Assembly: GCA_028456385.1 (NCBI GenBank)
Contig: JALNQF010000187.1
Location: 1-64,000, forward strand
Length of the DNA: 64,000 nucleotides
Source: Ophiosphaerella korrae
Lineage: Eukaryota; Ascomycota; Dothideomycetes; Pleosporales; Phaeosphaeriaceae
Direction: 5' to 3'
The translations under genes were made by a program, and so were the position numbers. Below, piece after piece: positions 22,221-34,451 of the stretch. Each line of letters starts with the position of its first letter. The stretch's first letter is position 1. Under the pieces are notes generated by a model. It was not told the origin of the DNA, ran no database searches, and saw only the letters and a list, made by a program, of their open reading frames with translations.

Positions 22221-23270
22221 TTGCATCAATCACCGAGGTCTATTACCACAAAGGGCACGGCGAGATCAAAACCACTAACAAGGCCTCGCAATACCCGGTT
22301 TGAAGAGGAAGTGCTTCGGCGACACGGGATCGAGATCGATCGGTCCAAGCGTCCAACATCGGGTCCATTTAATTACTTCGGCACGAAGCAGGATGACTAC
22401 ACCGCGATAGAGAGAGCCTTAACCACATTACCATCTGGATGGACACAAGCAATGGGGAGCTCCAAGCGGTTGCCGACGAATACACAGAGATGATGCGGCA
22501 GAAACTCTGCGAAGACGAGTACGCGACCTTCGCAAAGGAAAACCTTTTTGAAAGGTCCACGGCGCGCTAGCTACGTCACTGAAGACGGCCGGTTCCGTAT
22601 CCAACGCCTGGTGGACCCCTCCCTTGCACCTGATCCTTCCAATCACTGGGTCAAACTGCCGAAGGTGATTGAGGAAGAAGGGGCTGGTTGGAGCTGGGAT
22701 ATTAGGCCGGACTGCTCATACTGGTTATCGCTTCGAGGCTTCAACGAGGATTGGAGATCGCAGGTCGAGGATATTACGTATGTGAAGAAGATTGTTGCAT
22801 GTCCTTACTTTACCATTGAATTCAAGTGCGACGGCGAGCCTGACGATGCCGCAATCAAGCAGGTCGCAGCTGCTGGATCCATCGCCCTCTACAATAGATT
22901 TTGCTTGTATCAAAACGCTCTCAAATCGCAAAATCTCAAGGAGTCCATCGCTTGGACCCCTACTCCTGCCGCCGAGATCTGCCACTTCGGACTCACCTTC
23001 GTTGGTAGCACTTTCTCGCTCTGGGTGCTCAAGCCCGTCACTACGGGGGAAGGAGATTGGGCTGGATGTACAATGGAGCGGCTACGCGGTGGAGGTTGCG
23101 TGGCGAGTGCCCATAATACAAGAGTATTGGTGGAATGGATTAATGAGATCCATCGATGGGGTGTGACGGTGCATGGGCCGGCATGTAAGGATGAGATAAA
23201 AGTGTGTCTGCAACGGGGTGGGGTGAGGAACTCTATTATAGGGAGCAACTGGCGCCAACAAAAATTATGA
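22221..23270 (+). pseudogene. Frameshifted PD-(D/E)XK-nuclease-like fungal gene
   Basis: Three consecutive frames carry one protein. 22221 to ~22420 contains FEEEVLRRHGIEIDRSKRP and NYFGTKQDDYTAIERA. About 22420-22568 reads ITIWMDTSNGELQAVADEYT and LCEDEYATFAKENLFE. 22548-23270 carries the main part with GWSWDIRPDCSYWLSLRGF, CPYFTIEFKCDGEPDDAAIK and FCLYQNALKSQN. The motif IEFK, preceded by an Asp further upstream (DIRPDC), resembles the catalytic (D/E)XK centre of restriction-type nuclease folds. I recall uncharacterised fungal proteins of this type. No intron borders fit at the two junctions, so frameshifts are more likely. It is probably inactive unless an unusual splice pattern restores it. 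Confidence 0.55.
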
Positions 23271-24325
23271 ATTTGACAGAAACCCAGCTGTAGGTCTCAT
23301 TTTAGTTCCCGTAGTGGGACCGGCATCATCGGATCTCCAATGTAACGTGCACGGCCGATTACCATCTCGCTGTCGGATATCAGCCACATAAATCATCCAA
23401 ACAAGGAAAGGGAGGCGAGCTCCTACGGAGTGGCTTCTCTCATGCAAGGAGAAGCGAGTGGTATCTACGATCCATGTACCTACGGCATCGGCTATTCTAC
23501 TCTTGAAAGCAGACTCTGTGACGAGGGAATGTTCTGAGCGACCTGATTATATCTGGATATTAATAATGAAGGGTTCTTTCGTTGTGAATAATGTATGCAG
23601 TCACTTGTTTACCCATCATGCTGCTGATCCTTGAAGCATGGCTTCCGCTACTACACTCGCATATGTCAAATAGCGGATAAGAAGCTGACAACGACCTCTA
23701 GCGCAGAATATATTAATGTGAGGATATAGTTCTTTTGGTGGAGAGTTCTTCGCCGTAAGCCAACCACCAAATGCGTCTTGTCTTGTATCTTGAGCTCAGT
23801 GTTCAAATTGAGAAAAGTACTAATGTATAGATTAAAGCAGAGGATATCTTCGAATGTCTTATATGATAAGCGAAAGGTTTCATGGAAGAATTAGTTACAG
23901 TAATAAGATTGAGTGATCTTCCGATTGAACTTTCGGCGAACAGCTCTCGCGTAAAACCTCTTTGCCACTCTCTAAAATTTGAATTTGGAAAGTCTGAAAT
24001 ATGGCTTCGGGTAGTATCTTGCACTTGCCTCGCAATGCGTTCGTGGTAAACAATTGACCTGAAATGAACAGCTTAATCCATGGTCGGATGAGATGCTGCC
24101 TCAAACAGAACTGCCTTGCATGCCAAGCCAACGAGCGGCATGACCAAGTCCCGTGACGTCATGCAGCCCTTGCTTTGCCAAGAACAAAACCAAAACAAAC
24201 ATGATAGAAATGGCATTGCGTCGACACGCAACTCTTGTGCATCTACTCATTGCTATACAGGACTCTTTAGTAAAGCGCCTGGTTTACCACATTTACCAAA
24301 GGCAATATTAGCGGTGCTGCTACAG
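23271..24325. other. Intergenic region upstream of the kinase-like pseudogene
   Basis: About 1 kb without a recognised gene. Short frames here have no motif. The final ~250 bp should contain the promoter of the kinase-like gene, including a perfect TGACGTCA palindrome. Confidence 0.5.
24154..24161. promoter_or_regulatory. TGACGTCA (CRE/ATF-type) site
   Basis: A perfect 8-bp palindrome of the type bound by CREB/ATF-family bZIP factors lies about 165 bp upstream of the ATG at 24326. One such site can occur by chance; the call rests only on the exact match and the promoter position. Confidence 0.25.
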
Positions 24326-26736
24326 ATGGCTGAACGATCTCCCGATTATAAAGAACTATACTTACGAGAGCAACGCAGACGGGAGATCGCGGAGAACGCA
24401 CAGAGGGAGGAACAATGCAGACGCGAAGAGGAACAACGCAGACGTGAAGAGGAGCAACGCAGACGGGAGATCGCTGAGAACGCACAGAGGGAGGAACAAC
24501 GCAGACGCGAAGAGGAACAGCGCAGACGTGAAGAGGAGCAACGCAGACGTGAAGAGGAGCAACGCAGACGCAAAATTGCAGAGGACAGAACCCGCAGAAC
24601 CACCCTTCCCGAATTTCTGGACGCGTGTCACAGTCACCTTCATTTAGGCCTATCCATCCAGTCCGATGCGACACAATCCACACGAGGCGATCCCGCAAAC
24701 GCGAATAACAAGCTACGGCCGAACAAACTTGTCGCATAGGGAGATTTCCCTCAACAGCAGGCAGCAGTCTGGGCCAACATTATGAGCTCCGACTTCCCCT
24801 CAGAGCGCTATTTCACATCATCGCATACCTTAGAGGAGTCCAGTAGAGCTATTCAGGGAAGGATGATAAGTTCAGAGCTAGATCTAAACTATTTTCAGCG
24901 TTTCACCGTCGAAGACCGTGTATCTTCGATTATCAAATAGTTATACAACAATCTAACACTGCGGCAGAAATTCAAGCTTTAGGGTTCAGTGAAGTTCGAA
25001 AACCATGCCAATACGCTGAGCCCTGAGTTACAACTAGAGGACGGCATGGAGCAAATAACGGTCTCAGGGCCTCGGCGGCGGCGATCGCCCTATCTACATG
25101 CTAAGGCCAAAGAGGAAGAAGCGCGATCAAGCTCAGCAAGCGCTAGAAAGATAAGATCCTCTCGTCCTCGTGCAGACTAGTTCTACGTCTACAATACAGG
25201 CACACGGAGTTTAGAGAGTCGCGTCGCGGCGTTCGTTATCAAATACAAGGCACCGCACAAGCTACCGCTCGGCTACATCTACGCGGGTCTTGCAGATATA
25301 GAGCTAGACGATGTAGTGCGGGCTTCCGACGCTAACACTCCTCGTGACTAATACCGCTAGTTAGTAGCTACAGTTATTACCTAGGCGTTTTCGTACATAA
25401 TTGAAGGGGGGCTAGCATACGGTTGCGTATGCACAGGGGAAGCATCTATTTTTCTCTAGGTGCCTAACTACGAGCTAGGGACAGTACAGTATTACCTATC
25501 TGTACTAAAAGGCGATGTAGGAGTATCTACAGAATAGGTACCTAGGTTAGACCAAGCAAATCGCCTTTATTTAACAGCGGTGGCGTAGATGTTAGCTTTT
25601 ACTCTCTAGGCGCTAAAGAGGCCGCAGCCCCGTAATTAGAACTAGCGAGCTAGTGCAGCTGCTTAGTTAAACAGTTAGGAGATCGTGTACAATAAGCTAC
25701 TAGACACTATTCCCTTAGATAATACCCTATTGTTAGATTATTAACTGCCCTAACAAGATAACTTTCTTCGTATGTCGCCTATCTAGCTCTAACGAAGAGC
25801 GGGCGCAACAGGCTCCTAAAACTATTAGTAGCTAGCAGATAAGTATAGAACTAGTAATAAGGACTAGGGCCCTAATTAAGATACTCTAAGCTAATAGCGT
25901 ACTACGCTATAGAGCTTAACTTATACCTAGCCTCTCTTAGGCGCTATATCGAAGAGCGTCTCCTATTGTAGAGTGTAGAGTAGGTAATACTACACCTAAA
26001 AGTACTTGCTTAGGTTAGTTAATAGGGGTGCGCTTAATACTCTATACCTAAACGTACAAGACTACAAGAAGGGCTACTATTAGATTAATGCTTTAATATT
26101 TCTTACTCTTATTTACTAGTAGCTATCTAAGGATCTAGATATAGACTATAAGCCTATTAGGCGTCCTAGAGCTTATAGTATTCTATTTCGAGTTAGGCTA
26201 AGATTATATAGCTATACAGTAGCTATAAAGGCTACTCCTACCTATTTTATTTAGCGCCTATAATAGGAGGCCTCTATCTATAACTAGCTCTAGCCTATAT
26301 AAGGTATACATATTCTAGTTTACTTAGAGAACGTAGACTTAGAGGCGCATTATTTCTATAAAGGAATAATAAAGCTAGTATATATAATATTCCTTAGTTT
26401 TAGAGAGAAACTTATATCTAGGCATCTTACTACTTATAATAGTATAGTCGTTGCTTAACAGGTTAATAGCGCAGCTTTAGTAATTTATAAGCTTAGCGTG
26501 TTATATAAAGATCTTAAGCCTCGTAATATACTATAGAATAAGGAGTATTACTAAGTTATAATTATTAACTTTAAACAAGTAGAGATTGTTTAGCTATAAA
26601 GTGTGTTAGGTACTATCCTTACTAATTAGAAGAAAAAGTAAACGCTTAAAATAAGTATAACTAAGTAAGGCGGAGATAAGACTATATTTGCGCAAGAACA
26701 ACGACAGGTAGCTATTAAACTGTAGGTATTAACTTA
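24326..26736 (+). pseudogene. RIP-decayed fungal protein-kinase-like gene
   Basis: From the ATG at 24326 the frame encodes a charged repeat region, then LPEFLDACHSHLHLGLSIQS. It meets its first stop at 24737, where the family has a Trp before GDFP. The same frame continues through FTVEDRVSSIIKQLYNN-like sequence and a nuclease-like stretch (AAFVIKYKAPHKL). In the last third, heavily mutated but in frame, it gives a kinase catalytic loop (VLYKDLKPRNIL, ~26495-26530; His of HKD replaced by Tyr) followed by VIIINF where kinases have the DFE/DFG Asp. It ends near 26736. Known relatives are large ascomycete proteins with an N-terminal coiled coil and a C-terminal kinase-like domain. Stop density rises steeply from left to right, towards the retrotransposons. 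Confidence 0.8.
24368..24573 (+). repeat. In-frame 21-nt repeats encoding an E/R/Q coiled coil
   Basis: Seven-codon units of the type R-R-E-E-E-Q-R are repeated about eight times, interrupted twice by the spacer REIAENAQREEQ. The array lies in the N-terminal part of the kinase-like pseudogene and encodes a highly charged helix. The near-identity of units suggests recent expansion. Confidence 0.85.
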
Positions 26737-26944
26737 ATTACTAGTTAAGCACATATTTCTCTATATATTACTAATTATATAGTATTAGGAAATTACGCCT
26801 CTTTAATAAAGCTAAATATTTACAAGAAATAAGCTCTCGTAGAATTGTTTTAGACTAGACTTTAATAGTTTAATAGTTAGTTCCTTTAGTTTAATAGAAT
26901 AACGTATACGTTAATAAATAGAATTCTAGCTTAGATTGTATTGT
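26737..26944. other. RIP-mutated spacer, left flank of G1
   Basis: AT-rich DNA between the kinase-like pseudogene and the Gypsy element G1. It ends in ATTGT (26940-26944), the left copy of the target-site duplication of G1, and continues on the other side of the element at 33979. Confidence 0.6.
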
Positions 26945-27374
26945 TGTAATAGGCCTCCTGTCGTCAACTATAGGTACTTGTCTTAAAGGGGGTTAGTAGA
27001 TTACGAAGTAATAGTAAAAGCTTAGGGGTAATCTATAATAACTATAAATAATAGAAGATATTTTGTAACTATCTTGTATTAGCGTTCTATAGTTAAAGGA
27101 TTAAATTGCTAATACTATCCTAATAATGCGCATTACTAATAACTATATACTTACTATAATCTATAATCTATGTTTACTAAGATTAATAGATTATAGATTA
27201 GCTTAATCTATAATCTACTACTACTAAGAGTCTACGGATTATAGATTACTCTAGGTATCCTAATTATACGTAGTTTCCTAATTAAAGTTATTACCCTACT
27301 CGTCCTATACTTTGTTAGCGCCTAGACTAGAACTAATTAGTTCTATCTCAATTTCTTCTATTACGCCTGTAACA
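26945..27374 (-). repeat. 3' LTR of G1
   Basis: This 430-bp LTR is equal in length to 33544-33973. Its left border is at TGTAATAGGCC and its right border at GCCTGTAACA (plus-strand reading). Inside, about 27150-27253, lies a cassette of inverted AATCTATAATCTAT-type repeats. Confidence 0.9.
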
Positions 27375-27470
27375 CTATCTCCTCCTCTAGGTAGACCTTA
27401 GTTTGTCTATCTTAGGGCTAAGGTTATTAATCTAGTTTCTTTATTAATATAGAGTTCTTTATCCTCCCTA

Positions 27471-28086
27471 ATGCTTATTTTATCTACGCGTCGTCGCTAT
27501 CTTCTTACTAATTGTGTATTACGCAATAGTATTAAAATATTTCCTTGTTCTTGTTGTGCTTCTCCTAAGTTAAACCCTAAGTCTCTTCCTTGTATTATTT
27601 TTACAAACAATAGTAGGGCTTGTAAAGTATATATTTGCGCGAATATACGTAGTTCTTGTAACGTGTCTAGTGTTTCTCTTTCTAAGTATATATTTATTAC
27701 GCTTATTCTTGCGTCTAGGCTTAACGATAATAGGGAAAGCTGTTAACTAGACTTAAGAGAAATTACTATCTTAAATTATAGAGGCTAAAGCTAAGCGCGA
27801 GTGTATCTAGGAGCTTGCGTAGAGTAAGCTAGTAGAAAATCAAGCTTATCTCTCTCGTCTTTGTAAGATAAAGGCCTTAAATAATAAGAAATTAGCTAAG
27901 TAGTTAGTAGCTCTAGAAGCTAAGCTAGATCTAGATAAGGTGTTTAGTGTTGCTGTAGCAGGTCCTACGCTAGACGTCTCTATTGTCTCTCTATCTATTG
28001 TTAGTAATGTCAATTCTCTTAGTTTACTGCTAGGCGTTCTAGAGGGTTTTAATTTTAGAACTCCTTTAATTTCTTAGGGTAGTTAA
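27471..28086 (+). other. Antisense reading frame of G1 (coiled-coil protein?), RIP-damaged
   Basis: This is opposite to gag-pol, between chromodomain and 3' LTR. A 91-codon open frame (27471-27746) is followed, one base shifted, by a frame to 28086. Apart from stops of the Trp/Gln type, that frame reads as a Lys/Glu/Ala/Leu-rich helix (SKLVENQAYLSRLCKIKALN) and a tail GVLEGFNFRTPLIS. Equivalent frames occur in G2, G4 and G5 at the same place. The bias towards K/E/A/L heptads is what a real coiled coil would give, while the sense frames here are Leu/Ser-rich. This may be a genuine antisense gene of the element family. Confidence 0.5.
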
Positions 28087-28134
28087 GGTTGTCTTCTAGT
28101 TCCTATATTTTTTCCTATAGTTGTCCTTTCTTGT

Positions 28135-28262
28135 CTATACCTATCTATTCTACTAGGTAGTAGTTCCTACTATTACAGAACTAGTGTGCTAAGATTTTCT
28201 TAACTTCCTATTCTTCTTATTCTCTATACGTATCTACTTTGTACACTAGTAGTTCTACGTTC
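28135..28262 (-). other. Chromodomain remnant of G1
   Basis: The minus strand reads VDTYRE, then EVKKILA and NYYLVE with stops at expected Trp positions. This corresponds to the chromodomain core (E-V-E-x-I-L ... YLVKW) that follows integrase in chromoviruses and directs integration to heterochromatin. Confidence 0.7.
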
Positions 28263-31200
28263 TGTAGTACTATCTTAAGTAGCGCTATATAGAAGGTTAG
28301 GTATATCTTTATTTTATTTAGTAGTTTTAGTTTAAATATAACTAGTGTAACTTCTCTTTTAATCTTGTATAGTCTTATCTTAACATAGTCTAATTTTAAA
28401 CTAGGTTGTTTACTTTTAATATTCTTGCGTACTAACTATACTTTTTCTCTCTCTTTAAATTAAGGTTCTTCTTTGTACTTCTTATTGTAGTACTTTGCTA
28501 TTTAATTATATAGGAATTCTACATCCTATTTTAATTAGTTGTGTATATCTCTAAGTCTATTAGTAAAGTTTTTTCTTCTTAGAGACTAAGATATTTAATT
28601 CTATAGTGTTTAATATATATTAGGCTCGAATCTATAGTTTGTAAAGAAAGGTAATACTCTTGTTACTATATTCTTTACGCTGTTGTATGCTAATTGTACT
28701 ATAGGTAGTAGCTGTACCTAGTTGTTTTAGTTGTAGTTAAGGTAGCATCTTAAGTACTATTCTACTGTCTAATTTATTCGTTCTAATTATTTGTCTATTT
28801 GTAGATAATATACTATAGATATTGTATGTTGTATTTCTAATTGCGCTGTTATCGTTCCCTATAGTTTTAATGTAAATCGTATATCTCTATTTGTAATAAT
28901 CTTATCTAGTAGTCTATATTAACTAATTATAGTTTCTAGAACCTAGTGTACTATAACCTCTATCCTACTTTTTTCCTTATATAGTCTAAAGTATATGTAC
29001 TTTATAAGTTTATCTACTATTATTAGGATTCTATTATATTTAACTCCTAATATTAGATCTTTGGACTTAGGTAACTTTGTAATAAAGTCTATTGTAATAA
29101 CTCTCTACGGTTATTTTAGTACTTCTACTAGTTATAGCATTCTATATAGTGTATATCTATTGTATTTGTTCTTTTAATATTCTGTATAGTCTTGTAGTAC
29201 CTCTATTACTAGTTGTCTTACTTTTAGAATATAGTAATCTTATAGTAGTCTATTTAATGTTTTTTTAATGCCTTAGTAACTATATACTAGTAATTTATAG
29301 AATTGTCGTATAAATTCCCTTTAAATTTTTCCTAGAATATATATTCTTCTATATGCTTGTACAAATCTATCTTAGATTTCGAGTTTCTCTATTTCTTTAG
29401 ATACTTCTTGTGTTATTTTCTAAATCTATTTGTTTAGCTTATTACTTGTCCTCTTAAGTGTTGTAGCTATCTTAGGTGTGTTTAGGACTAAATATCCTTC
29501 CTCGTTCTTAACTAGAACTATACTAGTAGCGCTTACTTCTTCTTATAAGTCTAGTCTTCTACTTAGAGCGTCTATAAATTAGTTGTCTTTCTCTTTTGTG
29601 TATATAATTTCTATATTAAATATTAATAAGTATTCCTACTATCTTGTATAGTATTGTAATAATTCTTTATTTGTTATAAATCTTATAAGATTCTTATAGT
29701 CTATATAGACCTTTGTCTAGTACTTTACTCTTTGTAGGTATACTCTCTATTATTTAAATACTTTATAGATTACTAGTATCTCTTTGTTATAGATTAGGTA
29801 ATTAAGTTCTACTATTTTTATCTTCTTAGAGTAGTATTTAACTAAGTGTTCCTTTTTAGTCTTTAGGTCTTCTTGTATTAGTGCTATTCTATAGACTAAG
29901 TTAGATGCGTCTGTTTTTACTATTGCTAGTAGGTCTAGGTTGTATATTCTAATAACTAGGTTTTCTATAAACTTCTTTTTAATCTTGTTAAATACTTTAT
30001 TGTATTCTTTTATCTATTTAAATAGTATATCTTTTTTTATAAGTCTTATAATTAGTTTTATATCTTTAGAGTATTTTACTATTAACTTTCTACAAAAGTT
30101 AGCTAGCCTATAAAATTGTTGTACTTCTTTTAGGTTCTTTAGTGTTAGCTATTTGTTAATTAAGTTAATCTTTTCTAGGTTAATCTTGATTTTTCCTAGT
30201 TTAATAATAAATCTAAGGAAATCTATTTCCTTTATATAGAACTTGCATTTTCTTATCTTAAGAAATATTTTAGCTTCTACTAGTTTCTTTAGCACTTTGT
30301 GTATATGTTGCACGTGTTCTTCTTCTATTTCTAAGAATATAAGGATGTTGTCTAAGTACGCGAATATAAATATATCTAAGTATTCCCTTAGTACTATGTT
30401 AATTCTCTCCTAGAATACTACTAGTGCGTTTATTAAACTAAATAGTATAACTAAGTATTTGTATAGTCTATATTGTGTTCTAAACGCTATTTTCTACTCG
30501 TCTCCTTTCTTAATTCTAATCTAGTAGTATGCGTTTTATATGTCTAGTTTTGTAAAGATCTTTACTTTTTATAGCTTATCTTGTATTTTATCTATTCGTA
30601 GTAGTAGGTATTAGTTCTTATTTGTAATTGCGTTAGTTTTTCTAAAATCTACGTAGGGTCTTTTATTGCTTATCTCTTTTTTGTCTACAAATATTAATCT
30701 ATGTGCTACTAAGGATTTAGATTCTCTTATCTATCTTTTCTTTATTACATTTTGTATAAATAATTGTTTAATCTTAGATTCTTCTTCTATTTTTTAGTAG
30801 ACTAGGCTCTATCCTATGTTCTTTTCTTCTTCTAGTTTTATTGCTAAGTCCTATAGTTAGTATTCTAGAAGGTAGTCTTTTAGCTCTATAAGCTACTTTT
30901 CCTATTTCTTGTATTCTTCTAGGAATTCTTCTTTGCAGGTGCTTATATTAGCTTTTAGTGTATTAGTTTTACTATAACTAATTTTTCCTATTCTCTAATT
31001 AATATATAGGTTAGTTATTTGTAACTATAGCATACCTAATATTATGTCTTGTTTATTATTAATTGTTGTTATATCTATAACTATGTTCTAGATTTCTAGT
31101 CCTTCTAACCTTAGTGTTAAAGGTACTGTCTTGAACTGTATTAGTTTCTAAAATAGTTTTCCTTTAATTGTGCTTAGTTATTAAGGGTATTTCTTTATTA

Positions 31201-33543
31201 TATACTTTATTCCCTATGTTTCTATAAACTTTTTTAATATAAAGTTTCTCGTAGCTCTACTATTAATTATTAATCGTACTTCCTTTCCTTAGTATATACC
31301 TATTTTTATAATATGTAGGCCTCCTATACCTTCTAGCCTTTCTTGCTTTAGCAATTTATTAAATTGTCTGTCTTTCTAGGGCTATAGGCCTACTTTAAGT
31401 TTATATTCTTTGTGTTTTAGACACTTGTCGTACATATATTTGTACTATAGTCCTCCTTAGACGTATTTCTTAGATAATTTTAGGCTAGGTCTTACTACTA
31501 TATATCTGTCTTCTAGAGTTATTTCCTATCCTTAGATATCTTCTACTATAATTACTCTCGTGTAGTTATAGCCTCTTCTCCTTATAGGCTATATGTTGTT
31601 ATTTGCTTTAGAGTTTCTGTATATAATATAATTCTTGTCTAGGTATAATATCTATAATACTTTAAAGTGTACTAGATGTTTTAGGTTTTATTATTTTGTT
31701 ATCCCTTTCTTGGTATTTACTTCTACTAGGTGTATCTATTATTAGAATATAGTACACTACTAGTACTCTTAGTATGTAAGCTTTGTTAATCTATCGCGTC
31801 TCTCTTACAAGGTATTACTATTCTTTTTATATAAGTATTCTTCTTACTACAACTATATATTACTTTATCTATTCTTAAAATAGTATAAACTTTATTTCTT
31901 TAGGATTGCGTTCTTTCTAGTCTTTGTACGCTTCCTCTATACTTATAACTAGTAAGTATTTCTAAACAAACTTCTATTCTTTGTCTCGTTCCTCTATATC
32001 TATTGTAGTACAGCTGTTATAACTATGTATTATTAGCTAGGCATATTCTATATCTCTTATACTAACTTGTCTTTTGCTTCCTCGCAGTCCTTTAGAGAGA
32101 GCTGTAGTAGTCTCTTTATCTAGTACTAGTCTATCGGCCTAGATTAATAGTACTAGGGGCTCTTCTCTTTCTGAATCTTCTATTAGTAGTTCTATTACTT
32201 AGGCTATGTTTTTTAGCTAAGCTTTTATTCTATCTTCCTTTATTACTACTACTCTATATCTATGCTTCTATAGGAACTATACTACTCTCTATTTACTAGA
32301 AAGATATATGTAGTAGTTGTTATTATAATAAAAGGTCTAATAGAGTATTGTATATTATACTTCCTTGCTTCTAGCTACCTTCTCTTAAGGTTTAGCCTAT
32401 GCTTGTAGTACTTCCTTCTTCTTCTTAGTCGTTTTTAACTAAGTTTCTTTCTTTAGGTCTTTATTCTTATAGTCTTTTGCAAAGTGTCCTAGTTTTCTGC
32501 ATTTATAATATACTATGTCCTTCTTTAACTTAGATCTGCAATTCCTTGTATAGTAGCCTAGTTTGCTATAGTTAAAGTACGTAAAGTCTTTGTTCTTTTT
32601 CTTCTTTCTATCCTTGTTAGCGTTAAGGACTATAGGGTCTCCCTTATTATAGTTCTAGGTGTAACCTCTATATTTGTTCTTCTTCTATTCTCGAAGATTA
32701 TTGTTAATTTGTATTGCCTGTTGCTTTAGGGCTTCTAGTGTTCGTAGTTTCTCTATATGTATTATCTCGTATTAGATTTTAGAGTTAAGTCCTTGTTTAA
32801 ATCGTGACATCAAGGCTAACTCGTTCTATTCTGTATTTTGTAATAGTTGTTTAAACTATAATATGTACTTTAGAACACTCTAATTCTATATAAGCTTTTC
32901 TAGTTACTCTTTAGCTTGTTAGGTAACATCTATATCTCTAAATGCTGCTCTTATTCGTTTAGTAAAGTATTCGTAACTTCTAAAGATAGCTCTAGTTTTG
33001 TCTTTTTATATTATTAGAGAGTGTGTCGTGTAATCTATCTAATAAGGTTCGTACTATCTTATTGCGTCTTCCTCTAGGTACAGTCTAATTTATATTACCT
33101 TCTTTTCTTCCGTGTTAAAGTGTAGTACTTGTACATCTATCTAGAGTTGTGCTGATGCGATAAAGGGTCTTAGTTTTTCCCTTGTTCTATTAAACTTCTT
33201 AAGTACAGGTATCTTTAGTAGTTTCTTTGTCGCGCTTATCTCTAGGCGTTGCGTAATTAGTTCTATCTAGTTTTATCCTTTAATAATAGCCTTAATTTGT
33301 GCTTTGTTCTATTTTGCATAATCTTGTAGTTCCTTGTTCTATGTTTCTAAGGCGTTAATTACTATCTTTATATCTTCTTTGTCGTTAATTAGTTTGTTTA
33401 TGCGATTCTTAATCGTTTCCTATATAGTGCTGTCTAATTTATGACTGCTTCTAGGGGCTTTACTTGTTAAACTTTCTGCTATCGTATTAGCTAGACTGCG
33501 CGCTACTTACGCTTTACTTCTCGTAATAACTAAATCAGCAAGG

Positions 33544-33973
33544 TATAACAGGCCTCCTGTCGTTAACTATAGGTACCTGTCTTGAAAGGGGTTAGTAGAT
33601 CACGAGGTAATAGTAAAAGCTTAGAAGTAATCTATAATAACTATAAACAATAGAAGATATTTTACAACTGTCTTGTATTAGCGTTCTGTAGTCAAAGGAT
33701 TAAATTGCTGATACTATCCTAATAATATGCATTGCTAATAACTATATACTTACTGTAATCTATAATCTATGTTTACTAAGATTAATAGATTATAGATTAG
33801 CTTGATCTATAATCTACTACTGCTAAGAGTCTATAGATTATAGATTACTCTAGGTGTCCTAATTATGCGTAGTTTCCTAATCAAGGTCGTTACCCCGCTC
33901 GTCCTTTGCTTCGTTAGCGCCTAGACTAGGACTAATTAGTTCTATCTCGATTTCTTCTGTTACGCCTATAACA
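33544..33973 (-). repeat. 5' LTR of G1
   Basis: 430 bp, bordered by TATAACAGGCC (left) and GCCTATAACA (right). It differs from the other LTR mainly by C/T and G/A transitions and is slightly less mutated. The repeat cassette is at about 33752-33852. Confidence 0.9.
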
Positions 33974-33978
33974 ATTGT

Positions 33979-34451
33979 AGTTATTAAGTAAGTAATTCTT
34001 GTTGTAACTATTAATTACTAATAGGTCTAGCAAGAGCTAACATATATATATATATAGTGCTAAGAGGCTAGTATAGTAGAGCTATAGTATTACTATACAT
34101 ATTACGTCTTAGCACTATAATATTTAATAGTAGTAGATCTAATAGTTATATCTATAGTTTAGTCGCCTAAAAAGCGATAAATACGTTAATATAAATTGCT
34201 TAGGACTTAGCTACTAGATCTTATATCGAAAACTCTACAATTATTAATTTATTGCCTAGAAGAGAGTTCCTAGTTAGATTTGTCGCCTTGGAGAGACCTC
34301 CCTAGATTTGTCTACCTAGAAAAACGTCCTAGTTAGATTTGCCGTCTAGGAAATAGTTCCTAGTTAGATTTTTCTCCTAAGAGAAAGCTACCTAAATTTA
34401 TCTACTTAGAGAAGCGTCTTAGTTAGATCTATCTCCCTAGAAAAGTGTTCC
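33979..34451. other. Flank of G1 and G7 with minisatellite
   Basis: AT-rich sequence between the right target duplication of G1 and the LTR fragment of G7. It contains a short TA run near 34045-34056 and, at its end, a degenerate tandem repeat. No gene was recognised. Confidence 0.5.

Larger units (their letters stand above)
26945..33973 (-). mobile_element. Ty3/Gypsy chromovirus G1, structurally complete, RIP-inactivated
   Basis: The element is 7,029 bp with 430-bp LTRs at 26945-27374 and 33544-33973 and an exact target duplication ATTGT (26940-26944, 33974-33978). It is read on the minus strand. Gag lies at about 33500-32400, with a decayed zinc knuckle (YYKCRKLGHF) near 32500. An aspartic protease motif (INSRAT, Asp changed to Asn) lies near 31260. 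Reverse transcriptase has FAYLDNILIF near 30360, RNase H is at about 29900-29600, integrase at about 29350-28850, and a chromodomain at about 28262-28135. A purine tract (AGAGGAGGAGATAG) abuts the 3' LTR. Many in-frame TAG/TAA codons stand where Trp or Gln is expected. None of its proteins can be made. Confidence 0.92.

Noticed and set aside
24267..24737. 156-codon minus-strand frame full of VCVAPLHV-type repeats
   Set aside because: It is the mirror image of the E/R/Q-coding repeats of the kinase-like gene, whose sense frame continues in conserved sequence.
28995..29177. 60-codon plus-strand frame in G1
   Set aside because: It is the antisense of the integrase region and has no counterpart kept open in other copies.
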